64,000 nucleotides of DNA from Prosapia bicincta (GCA_036971475.1 JBAIZL010000006.1:13352705-13416704), one strand, 5' to 3'. Shown: positions 33,730 to 47,252, numbered from the stretch's first letter. The notes: generated by a model from the sequence alone, not told the origin. Translations and numbers: made by a program.

Positions 33730-36700
33730 CGTTAGGTAAAAAGTTGGAAATTAACTTAAACGACCCATGTTCTTGAACTGAACTGAGGTGAATGAAATAC
33801 ATTTTTCTACAGTCGAATCAGATTTACAGTCGAGAGAAAGGTTATTTTGTTCGATTCGACGGTTCATGTAATTCCTAAAGACTTGAAGGGATGCAGCAAC
33901 AAATCTCAGTGTCCAGTGGGTATATACGTGCCTTAGCAGCCTCATCCTCTAAGGACACATTGCGTTTGATTCGTACTTTTACTCCAGACCACAAAACTAA
34001 ATAGATCGACTTTGTTTGCAGTAAACACAACCCTATGCATAGGTTGGGCCCTTTAGAATTATCTGAATCGTACAATTCAATGTTAGTCTGTTATATTTAG
34101 TATATCTAGCTTGAAATAATTTTAAAAAGTGTTATAAAATGTGTGAAATAATGTAATAAAGAGATAAAATTAAATAAATATAATAACGGAATCAAATAGA
34201 TATTGGATAACAAAAGGATAGGACAAAAGTAAAAAAAAAAAACAATATTGCTCTATAAACATATAACAAAAGTCAATGAAACATGATTCTTGGGGATCTA
34301 GCACGGAAAATATCAATTTAGAAAAATGATTAAACTTCGCTAGATGTTTAAAATAGTAAATTCCTATTAAAGTTTTTTTATTTTGGCCAAATTCCTTTCG
34401 TAACGGGATTTGGATTTTACTCTAGAGACAGTTTCCCTTTAAAATTTAAGGAATCAGCAAGGAATTTGTATTTCTATATGTTTAAATATAACCGCAATAA
34501 CGAACCTCTTTCGGTTATGTGAATGTTACATTCCTGACGCAAGATTCTCCTGCTAACATGTCTTTTTTTTAACTTTACTGAACTACTTATTTTAGGTGCT
34601 TTGTGTAAAATCGATATTCGGATGATAGGGCCCAAATCAAGAACTCAGTTTTACCACTTTGGATAAACCGTTATATAACAAAAAAATTCCAAATAATACA
34701 AATGCCATAGGCTTCAAATGTAGAAATATTGAATCTAGATCCAACAGACGTGTTCGAGTTTAGTAGTGCTGTGATTCAAAGCGTATATTAGATTATCTGG
34801 TTGTGTACAGTAATTAAATTGTTTTATTTTTGTTATTTACTATCTATTATTCATGGTAATAGATTACAAATCTCATGTTATTACCTCAGACGTTCTAAAT
34901 ATATGTGACTGCTGTGGTAGGCTACCTACTAAATTTATTTATGTACAGAAATGTAAAATGCAAATATTAAGAATTTTCCAGAGTTATCGGGGAGTTTACT
35001 TGGTCTAGTAGTCAAATTTACTTCTACAATAAAATTGCAGTATACTTCCGCAATGCAGGGAATATGATCGTCAGCAGTAATATTTTCCATTCGCAAACAT
35101 TATCTCTAATAGAATAAATTGTACTAAATTTATTATATGGACGTGACCTCCTTTGTTCAATGTTTGATGTAATATCATTGGAATAATGTAGAACACAGTT
35201 CAACTAAGAGATATTACAACCATAATGTTCCGTGACTAAATAATATCCCAATGTATGTTCCAATTCCTAAGACGTCCAAAAACAAATAAGTGTATTTTCG
35301 ACATTCGTTCCACGCCTGTATTGTAGAAGTGATTACAAAGCCACAGGTAACTGTGAAGCCATACAGAACGCATGTCTAGTAGAGATCTCCAGATTTTAGA
35401 GAATAAACAAGCATAAACATGAACTTTTAAATTGGGATTTAAATATCGAACAATTTATCAATTTTTTTACATTTTCGCTACTTTTAAATGTGAATTTGAT
35501 CCAGTAAGACATTATTCATTACATTTCTTCCTAATAGCAGTATAGTTTTAAAATGTTTTAGGTGGATATTTTAATAATTTTACCCTTTTTTATTATTATT
35601 AAAGATTCAATTTTAATTGAATGATTATTACACATATTATTTATGATTCTAACTTTAGCTTTTTGTTTATATCACGACATTAAATGAGGTATATAAGAAA
35701 TATTTAATTAATTATAATTGGTTTGCATCAAATAGGTTCTATATCTTAGTTCATAAATAGAGAAGTAATTTTACAATTAGTGTCCATCTAAGAAAATATT
35801 TTTTCCTATTAACTAAAACCAAAACAGAGGCAAATAACAGTTAATAAAAAAGTTTGTAGATTAAAAATTCAATTTAATAGGGAAAATTGAAATTAGAAAC
35901 CCACTAACTATCTTAATAAGCAGTTTACTGCCATAACTTTCTTATTAATAGAGGTAATTCTTTTCAAATAAAAAAAAAATCTGTATTTTCTATTAATATT
36001 GAACACCCATTGATTATAGTAAAATAATGAAAACTAAGTTTTAAACATTAGGCTACTAAAATAAATTAGATATTTTAAATAAAATAATAGTCAAATTATA
36101 GAAATATGCAAAAAACTATGAATAAATCATTTTGCGTGTCCTGACTAAAATTTAAAAAAATAACAATAAATTAAGTAATACTCTAGCACCAAAAACTCGC
36201 CTCTACAAAATGCAAATAATTTAAAAGAAACATAAATCAAAGGGATGTGAATTGCTTTATCATACAATATAATTATAATATATCAGGTAATCATCAGTTA
36301 TGTAGTAGATATGGCAAACACTGGTGTAACACTTCAGGTCCATCAAATTGCAGCACAAAGAAATGCGCACCAATCCGTCGAGTTATTTCTATACTCACTG
36401 GTCGACACCAATAACCATCTCGTAACCAATTACCTACTTACACGTTTTGCTACATCTATTAGGTTTTTCAATATTATAAGGCGAGAAGGGGAAGGTTTTT
36501 CTTGGATCGAGGTAAATACTTCTGCAGAAATTCCCAGTATCATTATTTTTGTTCAGTTCTACCTCAGTATTGAATGAACTATTATTAAATCATATAATAT
36601 TGAATTTCTAGGAGGTAAGTCCAAAAGCCGACAAATGGTATCTTAACTAAGAGAAAAATGTAACTCTTTTCGTTCAAAAGTTGAAAAGAGTTTCTAAGTA

Positions 36701-37955
36701 TAAATAATTCTTAACATGAAACTTCATATTTATTAAGTATAGTTGGAGCCACGTAACCACGCACTAAACCTTGCGGTATTATCACTTCTGAAAACATGTT
36801 ATATATTGAGAATGTTCGACACATCAACAACGTCTGCATCCGATATGTCTACACTTGTATGAAGTATTGTTTGTTATTTTATACAATATCGACCGTCTGA
36901 TGCAAGTCAGTGTTTTGACAGTCCTTATCATGTTTGTAGGCCCAAGTATTTATACTGCCCCTCTGTCTCTCGTCACGGCTACTACGATCTGTCAAGGGTC
37001 GTATCGAAATAATAGGTTCTTTTCATGGCTTCAGCGAAAATATTTATTTTTCTTTTCCAATAATTTTCAACTCAACAAGTTAACATTAGCGCGTGTGTTA
37101 TAACAAGTGCAAACGAATGTCCTTTTTAAATGAAATTCATTTTCACAATCCCTTATAATTTAGTTAATGATAACCTGGGCTCGCCCCTTGACCTTTGCTC
37201 CCCCGCGTTGTAGGGTATGTTTGGATATTACCTACGGCACAGATGACATAATGGTAATAAAATTATGTCTTTGTACTGAGGATATTTCTCGATGTTAAAC
37301 GCAATAAAAATTACTGGGCCGTGTCTAAAAACGTTTATTTTAATGAGCGATGTAAAGTTCTCTGTTGAGCAATCAACTTTTCACAGCCAGGCTAAAGTTT
37401 TGTAATTATTGAGTTCGTTAAAACAAACTTTGATAAAGAACATTCCTATAATCTTACAAACTAAGTTCGACATTTTACACAATAGATGAACATTATTTTT
37501 AAAAACTTTTTCCTGAACTATAACTTGCTTTCCGTTTCATTGTTACTAACATTCCTCTTAGCAAGATTTTTATAATTGTATTTTTGAAAAAAATTGTTGA
37601 AGGAATAAGGACAAAACCTAAAGAATTAAATTATACAAATATATAAATATAAACATAAAAGGGGGCAGGCCAAAAAAAAGGAAAATACAACTTTTGGTTT
37701 ACGTAAAAAAAGACAATCATATTAATATGAAATAAATTTTGGCGTCTTTGAGGTATTAGAATAATTTAATTCCTACGAAAGATTATAAACATATAATAAC
37801 ACAAAATTTTATAAATATAATACTACAAAATTCGTTAAAAATATTATTACTGATGTATTTTCCAATGTTAAGAAAATCCAATTCTTACATAAATACTGTA
37901 TACAAGAATTAAAGAAAATGATAATGTGTAGTGTTTGGAATTAAAATAAAATAAT
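33730..37955. other. Long spacer, no gene seen
   Basis: I see no supported gene in these 4.2 kb. Slightly GC-richer patches lie at 33750-34080 and 36860-37250 (for example GGGCTCGCCCCTTGACC near 37169). The open frames there (33875-34075 minus, 36311-36577 plus) have no recognisable domain, so I do not call them. Confidence 0.5.
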
Positions 37956-37959
37956 TGTT

Positions 37960-40112
37960 ATAAAACACTACGTACTCATACAACTCCTATCTTGCACTCC
38001 TACAACTCTCACTATGTACTCTTACAAATCATACTATGTTCCCTTACAACTATCTCTATGTACTCATACAAGACTAGCTATGCACTCTTACAACTAACTG
38101 TACCCTTACAACTCTAACTACCTACTATTACAACTCCTACTACTCACTCCTACAAATCTTACTATGTACTCTTACAACTCTTAGTATGTATTCTTGCAAG
38201 TCATACTATGTTCCCTTACAACTATCACTATGTACTCATACAAGACTAGCTATGCACTCTTACAACTAACTGTACCCTTACAACTCTTACTACCTACTAT
38301 TACAACTCCTACTACTCACTCCTACAAATCTTACTATGTACTCTTACAACTTTTAGTATGTATTCTTACGAGTCATACTATGTCCCCTTACAACTATCAC
38401 TATGTACTCATACAAGACTAGCTATGCACTCTTACAACTAACTGTACCCTTACAACTCTTACTACCTACTAATACAACTCCTACTACTCACTCCTACAAA
38501 TCTTACTATGTACTCTTACAACTCTTACTATGTATTCTTACGAGTCATACTATGTCCCCTTACAACTATCACTATGCACTCTTACAACTAACTGTACCCT
38601 TACAACTCTTACTACCTACTATTACAACTCCTACTACTCACTCCTACAAATCTTAATATGTACTCTTACAACTCTTAGTATGTATTCTTGCAACTCTAAC
38701 TACGTACTCCTATAACTCTCACTATCCACTCTTACAAGTCATACTATGTATTCATACCCCTCTTACTTTGTTCCTTTACAACTATCACTAAGTACTCATA
38801 AAAGACTAATTATGTACCCTTACAACTCTTTACATGTACTCCTACTACTCTTACTACTTATTCTTACAATTCTTACAACGGCTACTATGTACTCTTGCAA
38901 CTCTTACTATATATTCTTGCAATGCTTACTATGTACTCATAAAAGTCTTACTTTGTACCTTTACAGCTCTCACTATGTACTCATACAACAACTACTACGT
39001 ACTCTTACAACTCTTACTATGTACTCTCACACCTCCTACTCTGTACTCTTAAAACCCTTACTATGATTTTACACCCCATCTATGTACACTTTCAACTCTT
39101 ACTTCTAACTCTTGCATTTCCTACTATATATTCTTGCAACTCTTACCATGTACTCATAATAGTCTTACTTTGTACCTTTACAGCTCTCACTATGTAGTCA
39201 TACAACAACTACTACGTACTCTTACAACTCTTACTATGTACTCTCACACCTCTTAATCTGTACTCTTAAAACCATTAATATGATTTTACACCCCATCTAT
39301 GTACACTTTCAACTGTTACTACGAACTCTTACAACTCCTACTATGTACTTTTACAACTCTTACTGTATACTGTTACAACTCTTACTATGCACCCTTACTA
39401 TGTACTCTTACATCTCTTACTATGCACTCATACAACTCATAATTTGTACCTTTACAGCTCTCACTATGAACTCATATACCACTTACTATGTACTCTTACA
39501 AGTCCTAATATATACTCTTACACCTCTTAATTTGTACTCTTACAACTCTTACTACGTACTCTTACAACACTTACTATGTACTCTTACAACTCATACGATG
39601 TTTCCTATACCTCTTACTAAGTACTCTTACTATATATTCTTAAAACTCTTACTATGTACTCATATAACACATACTATATACTCTTACAAGTCTTAATATA
39701 TACTCTTACACCTCTTACTATGTACTCTTAAAAAAATCTTTCTATCTACTCTTACAGCTATTACTATGTATTCTTACAACTCTTACTCTGCATACTTATA
39801 CCTCTTACTATGTACTCTTCAACTCTTTCTATGTAATCTTACACCTCATATTATGCACTCTTACAACTCCTGCTATGTACTATTGCAAATCTTACTATGT
39901 ACTCTTACAAATCTTACTCTGCATACTTATACCTGTTACTATGTACTCTTACACCTCTTCTATGTAATCCTACACCTCATACTATCCACTCTTACAACTC
40001 TTTATATTCATTCTTACACTTCATACTATGCACTCTTACAACTCCTGCTAGGTACTATTGCAAATCTTACTATTTACTCTTACAACTCCTACTATATACT
40101 CTTACTATGTAC
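37960..40112. repeat. 22-bp minisatellite array with higher-order repeats
   Basis: About 2.15 kb of tandem units close to TTACTATGTACTCTTACAAC plus CT, about 22 bp and roughly 95 units, with many point variants. In the first 650 bp the units form a higher-order repeat of 172 bp: the marker TACTCATACAAGACTAGC occurs at 38061, 38233 and 38405. Because the array is poor in stops on the plus strand it gives several overlapping open frames rich in Leu, Thr, Tyr and Ser; these are repeat artefacts. Confidence 0.95.
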
Positions 40113-40240
40113 TCTGTTTTAAAAATATGTTGAAGAGAAATAATAGTAAATAAAAATTAGTTGAAAACATTGTTCTTTTTATTTGTTGTAATTTATTTCT
40201 AAGTTATAGTAGGCCTACTATAAAAATAAACTATCTAATA

Positions 40241-40243
<3 letters not shown>

Positions 40244-40299
<56 letters not shown>
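40244..40299. repeat. TA microsatellite
   Basis: About 56 bp of TA shortly after the minisatellite. Confidence 0.95.
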
Positions 40300-40300
<1 letters not shown>

Positions 40301-41285
40301 GATCCTATATATTATATAAGGAAACTTTAGATTTTTAAAAATATTAGAGGTCCTATTTGCATATCTCAATGCGACAATATTTCCATGCAAATGATTTTCC
40401 AATACCGATGTATGCAGCGAGTCATTTGCATGTTGTAAATTCTGAATTTGCATATTACCTAAGTGAAGTAGATATTGTTTGGAAACTACATTCAGTCTCT
40501 AACGCTTATAAAAAATAATTTTGTTTTTACCTGTAAAATGTCAGAAATATTTGTTGTATATTCAGATCAATATTCAAAACTCATGTATATAGAAATTTTT
40601 ATCATTAATATTCGTGGTTCACCTACAACAAATAATAATATCTGTAATAAAATGATACACATAAATATTCCTTTACAATATGTTCATATTTATTATACGT
40701 TAATCCATAAAGAATACGATAACCAGTTTTATTTGTTGTTTTTAACAATTAGTTAGTAACAATTAGGCCTAATAATGGATTTATAATAATTGGAAAGATC
40801 TCGTGAAATAATCACAGTGTATCATGAGTGGGCTAATCCTGGTAGAAAAAACCCTTGATAATAATATACTAAACATTGGTAATGCAAACTTGAATATTCA
40901 TACACGCATTTAATTTTATAGGGTTCTATAATATATCCCAAAAACCTATTATTCATGCCACGTTTTATTCACACTATTTTAAGTAGATGTGTAGTAACAA
41001 ACCGTAACGCGTTAGATAGGATAAAGCTTTATAATGAATTAAAGAGTAATTATTTCGTGTATGCTATTTTTATATTTAAGAATAGGATGAGACTATTTAT
41101 TTTTCACCCTTTTGCTTATTCATTTTTTAAAAATATTTTCCAGTAGAACTATCCAACGTATGCTAGGTCGCTCTCAACGTTTATATGGCTCTATAATATA
41201 CTACACGAAAATCTTATGAATAATGAATAACTATTATTGGAAGAGTTAATTATTATAAGTAACAATTCGGTTTAGGAAAACAAAA
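40300..41285. other. Spacer, no gene seen
   Basis: No recognised gene. ATTTGCAT-type octamers recur at about 40357, 40388 and 40424-40455, but no reading or structure explains them. Confidence 0.5.
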
Positions 41286-41289
41286 AAAT

Positions 41290-42595
41290 ACGGTCTCGAT
41301 AATTCAATGTAAATGGGACCGAGAAACCTCAAAATAAATAAAACTGAGTTTACAAAAAAAAAAATAGGAGTTTTATGAGCCCTAATACTATATATAAATA
41401 AAGAATACAAAACATTTATAGAACTTTACATAAATAATTATTGGAAACTTTACTCATTTCTTTTGCAAACCGTATTGATTTACTGATTAATTTCTTGAAC
41501 GTTTGGCTCATTTTCTTTGAATACCGTATGACTATAAACATTTCATGGATGCCCGATTACAATTCCTTTGAGTAGAGTAATGATATAAAAATTCCTTGGA
41601 TGTTCGATTCACTTTCTTTCCATACCGTATGACTATAAACTTTTCTGGGAAGCCCGACTCATTTCCTTAGCATACCTTAACGATACAAATATTTCTTTAA
41701 CACCCGCTTCATTTCACCCGACTCATTTTCATTCCATACCGTATTGATATAATGTTATTATCTTGGGGGCTTGACTCATGTTGTTTGTGTACCGTATAAC
41801 TATAAACCTTTCTTGGAAGCCAGACTAAATTGCTTTGAATAGCGTTATGATATAAACATTTCTTGGAAGCCCGACTCATTTTCATTCCATGTCTTATTGA
41901 TATAAATACTTATATCTTGGGGGTTTTACTCATGTTGTTTTTATACCGTATGACTATAAACCTTTCTTGGAAGCCCGACTCATTTCCTTTGAATAGCGTA
42001 ATGATATAACCATTTCTTGGAAGCCCGACTCATTTCCTTTGAATAGCGTAATGATATAACCATTTCTTGGAAGCCCGACTCATTTCCTTTGAATAGCGTA
42101 ATGATATAACCATTTCTTGGAGGCCCGATTCATTTTCGTGGCATACCTTATAAAAATAAATATTTCTTGAATGGCCGACATATTTCCTTTTTTGCATATC
42201 GTATGTCTATAAGCATTTCTTGAAAGCCCAACTCATTTTCTTTGCATACCATAAGGATATAAATATCTCTTGGGAGCCCTACTCGTTCCCTTTGCGTATT
42301 TTAATGATATAAAATTGTTTAGAATTCCAACTAATTTCTTTTGTATACCTCAGTAATATAAACATCTATTGCTAGCACGATTTAATTCCTTTCGCATACC
42401 TTATGGATATAAAGATATCTGGGATGCCTGATTTATTTCTTTAGCATACCGTATTGATCTAAACATTTCTTGAAAGCCCCGCTCATCATTATCTTTCAAA
42501 AATATATAATTCCCTTACATAGAAATAGGCTCTAATTCAATGTAAGGTCGAAATATCGGTTTTCGGAATATCGAGAAGAACCTCGACGCTTCGTT
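41290..42595. repeat. 50-bp minisatellite element, copy 2
   Basis: About 21 tandem units of the same 50-bp repeat as at 27.8-29.2 kb, between the same kinds of flanks. Three successive units at about 41970-42120 are identical, so this part has expanded or been homogenised recently. AATTCAATGTAA occurs directly repeated near both outer ends (about 41300 and 42534). Confidence 0.87.
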
Positions 42596-42599
42596 TCCT

Positions 42600-43970
42600 T
42601 CCTCCATCACGTTTATGTCTTTGACGTTGTACTATAATAATCCTATAAGATAATTGACTTCTGAATTAAAAGTTGTCCTCTATAGTTGCTTTTCTCGAAA
42701 GTGAGTTTAAGTTATTTGGTTTTACCTTATCTGTGTTTGTAAGTGTGTGTCTGTGTTTTAATTAATTAGTTGTGTATGATATATGTATATTTCCTTCAAA
42801 GTGTACTAATAGTTTCTGTATGTGGAAAAAAACATTTATTTTAGCCTTTTAGTTTTATAAATACAAATTTTATTTAATTATATTTGGCATCTAATGATAT
42901 ATCCATTTAATAAATAAATCATCTGAAATGAGTAGTTAAGATACATAAATAGAGCGTAGAATATGTTTTACTAAATCTCATTAAATGAGGTTCAGATTAA
43001 AGGCAATAATTAAACAGTATCCTTTTTTGTATGTGAAAAAGCAATTAACCTCAGGGTTCTAAACATTTATCATTTTCATCAAGTATTTAGGGTACTTCTG
43101 AAATATGACCCAAAATAATCAAAATTAATACTAAAGTACAGACAGCAATGCTAAATAAATAAATTAATCATAGAAAAAAGAACCAAGATACTTATTAGTA
43201 TTCCTTATTATTAAGTTGTGGACTGCTCTACGACAGCTCTTTCTCGCCATAACTCAAAACTAATAATAACTCTATGACCTTTATAGCTTCACTTTGTTAT
43301 CATAAACGTTTCTTTATGTCTTTCTGCTTCCGAGGAAATGAGAATTTATTATGTAAATTAAAGCCATCTACTTGCATGTACATTTTGTATAATGCACGCG
43401 CCCTCATTTTATGTAAAATTATCCAATATAGACCTATTATAGCTTCATTCTCCAAACATTATAAATTTTAAAAGACCAATTTTGATAGAAGTATTTCCCT
43501 AAATATAAAATATTATCATATATTTATATTTTGAACAAATTATATATTTACGTAGTAAAAGTACTTGATGTTTTTCTGTTCCTACATATATATTATGGAG
43601 AAATGGAAGGTATTTTGTAAAACACATGTAGTTCAATAATCATAAAAACAAAGAGAGCTTCAAAAGATGTACAATCATAGTTAGATACAATTGAAACGCC
43701 AATAGTTAAAATTATAGGCTACACATTTTTAAAATAAAATTATTTTTGGCGTTTAATCTGTTATAATATTGCCATTTTAATAATCGGTTTTTACTGCTAC
43801 ATATAAAAAATAATAATTACTTTCTAATGTTAATAATTTTAGAAGGGTTTTATTTAATTAATATTCTAACTTCTTAACTTATCAACATATATTTGAGCTT
43901 TTGCATTGCATGATTGGTAATAAAATATTACAAATGAAGTGTTTGATTTTATTTGTTGTATTCAAAGTAT
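42600..43970. other. AT-rich spacer, no gene seen
   Basis: No gene, RNA or mobile element recognised. Confidence 0.55.
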
Positions 43971-43976
43971 TTTTAT

Positions 43977-43981
43977 TATAT

Positions 43982-44043
<62 letters not shown>
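43977..44043. repeat. TA microsatellite
   Basis: About 67 bp of TA, the first of four TA tracts (also 44247-44301, 44508-44569 and 44640-44671) that separate the palindromes of this cluster. Confidence 0.96.
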
Positions 44044-44045
<2 letters not shown>

Positions 44046-44071
44046 CAATATGTATTCTTGTGTATTTATAA

Positions 44072-44245
44072 AGAACATAAGTCAAAATACAAATACAAGA
44101 ATTATAATTGAATTTACAATTTAAAGCTTTTCGTTGGCTATAATTTTCAACGATGAAATTCGATGATGTTGGTACTGTTAGCCATCGAAAAGTTTTGAAT
44201 TGTAAGTTCAATTATAATTCTTGTATTTGTATTTTGACTTATGTT

Positions 44246-44250
<5 letters not shown>
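44072..44250. mobile_element. Family A palindrome, cluster unit 1
   Basis: Arms of about 70 bp (44072-44141 and 44179-44250) are inverted copies of the PLE3 3' end. The centre contains CGATGATGTTGGTACTGTTA, GAAA (44187-44190) and TTTTGAATTG. The first hammerhead box is damaged (TCGATGA) and stem II has a mismatch. TA tracts flank both sides. Confidence 0.82.
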
Positions 44251-44304
<54 letters not shown>

Positions 44305-44330
44305 TCGATATCTATTCTTGTATAATAATA

Positions 44331-44505
44331 AAGAACATAAGTCAAAATACAAATACAAGAATTATAATTGAATTTACAATTCAAAGCTTTTCGTTGGCTA
44401 AAATTTTCAAAGATGAAATTGTATGATGTTGGTACTGTTAGCCAACGAAAAGCTTTGAATTGTAAATTCAATTATAATTCTTGTATTTCTATTTCGACTT
44501 ATGTT

Positions 44506-44512
<7 letters not shown>
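44331..44512. mobile_element. Family A palindrome, cluster unit 2
   Basis: Same architecture as unit 1, immediately downstream in tandem across a TA tract. The right arm retains the perfect hairpin GTTGG-TACTGTTAG-CCAAC, GAAA (44427-44430) and AAGCTTTGAATTG; the first box is reduced to ATGATG. The centre is TTTTCAAAGATGAAATTG. The two units are very similar, so one may have arisen by tandem duplication of TA-palindrome-TA. Confidence 0.82.
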
Positions 44513-44572
<60 letters not shown>

Positions 44573-44638
44573 AAAACTTAGATGAATTATTTTTTCTTGT
44601 AGAATATGTATGGTGAAATAACAAATACATTTATTTCA

Positions 44639-44675
<37 letters not shown>

Positions 44676-44789
44676 TGATATTTTACGTTATCCATTGCTT
44701 TTCCGTTGCACTGACTTTATGAAGTTAATATATTAATATTGTAAGTAATTTTATCCACCATTAAGTGCAATGATTTTACCTTGAGTGAT

Positions 44790-44820
44790 GAGGCGCCTTT
44801 CGGTCACTTGACCATTGTCT
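44790..44820 (-). ncRNA. Hammerhead-like motif (family D)
   Basis: Minus strand: GACAAT, hairpin GGTCA-AG-TGACC, GAAA (44801-44798), then the palindrome GGCGCC and TC. With the last A of GAAA and the following T this gives AGGCGCCT as a self-complementary helix III followed by C, which fits the cleavage rule. The first box is incomplete compared with CTGANGA. Confidence 0.5.
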
Positions 44821-44925
44821 TTGACAATAGTAATATATTAACTTCATAAAGTCAGTGCAACGGAAAAACAATGGATATCGTAAAATATCAAGAATTTAAC
44901 AACTTCCAAGAAAAAACATAGTTAT

Positions 44926-44957
44926 TTGACAATGGTCAAGTGACCGAAAGGAGTCTC
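44926..44957 (+). ncRNA. Hammerhead-like motif, inverted copy (family D)
   Basis: Plus strand: TTGACAA (44926-44932), T, hairpin GGTCA-AG-TGACC, GAAA (44946-44949), GGAGTCTC. Five of seven bases of the first box fit CTGANGA. The helix III palindrome has decayed. Confidence 0.45.
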
Positions 44958-45028
44958 ATAACTCAAGACAAAATCATTGCACTTAACGTTGGATAAAATT
45001 ACTTACAATAGTAATATGTTAACTTCAT

Positions 45029-45030
<2 letters not shown>

Positions 45031-45076
<46 letters not shown>
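45031..45076. repeat. TA microsatellite
   Basis: About 46 bp of TA, interrupted once near 45035, between the family D and family F elements. Confidence 0.95.
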
Positions 45077-45078
<2 letters not shown>

Positions 45079-45164
45079 CAAGAATACGTATCCCCATGTT
45101 TGTTATGTATATGACGAATAGTGTTTATCCACAGTACATTAGTAAACATTTGAAGCGAGTATAT

Positions 45165-45330
45165 GTTATTGGGTTCACCTCTTCAATGCTAGATAAGATG
45201 CTGGTAAAACTTCTGCATTGCTTTTTCATTGACTTCAAAACGAGCGGATGTACTCCGGATACAGGTCTGGTTTTCTTGGTGAACCCAGACCTTCATGGAT
45301 TCATAACTCTATGGAAACAATAAAATGGTG
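45165..45330 (+). mobile_element. PLE end fragment, family F
   Basis: GGGTTCACCTCTTCAATGCTA, the damaged core ATAAGATG...GTAAAACTTC and GCGGATGTACTCCGGATA follow the order of the copies at 18400 and 31760. The core has lost both boxes. After about 45265 the sequence departs from the other copies. No coding. Confidence 0.6.
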
Positions 45331-45339
45331 AGTTGTAAA

Positions 45340-46365
45340 ATCTTACTATTTGTTTAAAAAAATAATTTTGTAGGCTACCGAAAAACATAAATATTTTTGT
45401 AAAATGAATGTAGTTGTAATTATACCTGCATAATAGTTTTTGACTCCCAGTTGGATGCGAAATTATTTAATTGTTTCATGTTATCATAAAAATTAGTATG
45501 TTCTATACAAATCTGCTCTACTTATCCAGTTTTAAATTGTGTACGTAGGCTTGCGTATGAAAGTAAAGTACACTCTGGATTTTTGCAATTCTAATTCTGT
45601 TTGCTTTCCACCGTATTCAATCCACTGAATGTAAATATCACCCTTTCGTGCTTATTCCACTCCAGTCTGCAATTGGAACCGCTTGCGTACAGTAACTACA
45701 TCCAGGAGTAACGTTTTTCATTTGAAAAATGTCGAATGTAATCGTGATGTCCCGTATTAAAATATTTGAAAATTTTACAATTTAATTTACTGATGATGTT
45801 TTAATTTCTGGTTGGTAATCGTAATCCATTAATTTTTAGTTATTAGTGATACATTTATTTATATTTTCATTATTAAAAAAATTGATTTTCTAAATATTTA
45901 AGATGCCTATTTCTTTTTGTATCAATTCATTTGTATTCATTTCGCAAGGTCTTTATAGTAACAATAATTTTATCATAATCTCGGACCAAAAATATTTTTT
46001 CTGCATTATTAGAGAATTTAATAAGTTTGTAAATATTATTTTAGTATCAAATTTTTTACTTTATTGCATAAAATCAATAAAATGGAAACTATTTACACAA
46101 CCCTTAAAAAGAAAAAAAGAGATGTTAGTGAATAAGGTAGACGGTTTCGCCATAAACCGGTAAAGTACGTAACTATTCTTACGAAAAAGGGGAATAATTT
46201 TATACAAATTTAAATACGCGTAAAATAATATTAAAAGTAATATCTCATAGAGGTCAATTATTTAAATATTTATAAAACGAAAATAGATATATCTGAACTA
46301 CCTTATTTCTTTTTTATTATTTTACACCTGTGCCTGGTGTTTAGTCATAAGAAAATTAATAGTAA

Positions 46366-46408
<43 letters not shown>

Positions 46409-46419
46409 TTTAAAATACA

Positions 46420-46472
<53 letters not shown>

Positions 46473-47048
46473 TATGCCTATGAATAAATTATAAGAATGG
46501 GATATTGACAAACGAACAATGTGTAAAATTGTATACCTGCAATTTATGTTTCAATTCAAAACGTTATATGCAAAGCTGTAGATTTTGTGTACACGTATTA
46601 AAAAGAGTATTTTTATAGGAATAACTCAACCTACAATTTCTAAACGCGTCATAAAATATAACAATGCTTCTGCAACGTGCCTCAAAGCTTGTTAGAACGG
46701 CTTTGCCTTACTCCCTTCGTGTAGGAGATTTATGTTCTTCCCCTAACTTGTACAGCTAATCTTATTGCCAAATACAAAGGGTAATCACTTCTCTAAGGCT
46801 AACATTCTAAGTAAAATGGTGATGTAGAAAAGTCAATAAAAATGTAAAACTTGAAAAAACATTTGCATGTTTTTTATTAAAACTTTGTTTGCATAGATAA
46901 AACTAATATTGTGTAAGTGTATTTACATAGGAATATTTATTCCATAACGCTAGTGATTTCAGTAATTCTTTTATTAAAATAATATCTAAAACTTTAACGT
47001 TTACTTACAATTACAGTTAGAAGGGCGTTATTATTTGCAATAAACATG
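45340..47048. other. Spacer with TA tracts, no gene seen
   Basis: No recognised gene. TA tracts at 46378-46407 and 46423-46468. The 86-residue open frame at 45903-46163 is very rich in Phe, Ile, Asn and Lys and looks like translated AT-rich spacer. Confidence 0.55.
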
Positions 47049-47143
47049 CACGTGCACACCCACACACACTCGCACGCATACACACACACAGACACACACA
47101 CACAAACAAACATACACAAACACAAACACACACACACAAACAC

Positions 47144-47196
<53 letters not shown>

Positions 47197-47208
47197 CACA
47201 CACACTCA

Positions 47209-47252
<44 letters not shown>

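Larger units (their letters stand above)
44672..45030. mobile_element. Nested palindromic element, family D
   Basis: Four blocks: A (44672-44737, GTTGCACTGACTTTATGAAG), B (44738-44820, CCACCATTAAGTGCAATG and GGTCACTTGACC), inverted A (44828-44900) and inverted B (44926-45025), with about 25 bp between the last two. Each inverted pair matches over most of its length. Two hammerhead-like cores are present, one per orientation. A TA tract flanks each side. Related to 15004-15205. No coding. Confidence 0.8.

Noticed and set aside
33875..34075. 66-residue minus-strand open frame with GGATGAGGC upstream resembling a hammerhead box
   Set aside because: No GAAA partner and no recognisable protein domain.
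36311..36577. 88-residue plus-strand open frame as a gene
   Set aside because: No recognisable domain and no duplicate to test conservation; left as spacer.
37960..40112. CRISPR-like array
   Set aside because: Units are contiguous variants without unique spacers, in a eukaryotic context; it is a minisatellite.
38194..40133. Series of plus-strand open frames rich in Leu, Thr, Tyr and Ser
   Set aside because: They overlap in different frames and follow the 22-bp minisatellite; stop-poor repeat, not a protein.
45903..46163. 86-residue plus-strand open frame as a gene
   Set aside because: Composition is that of translated AT-rich spacer, with no motif, no conservation partner in the window and no supporting signals.
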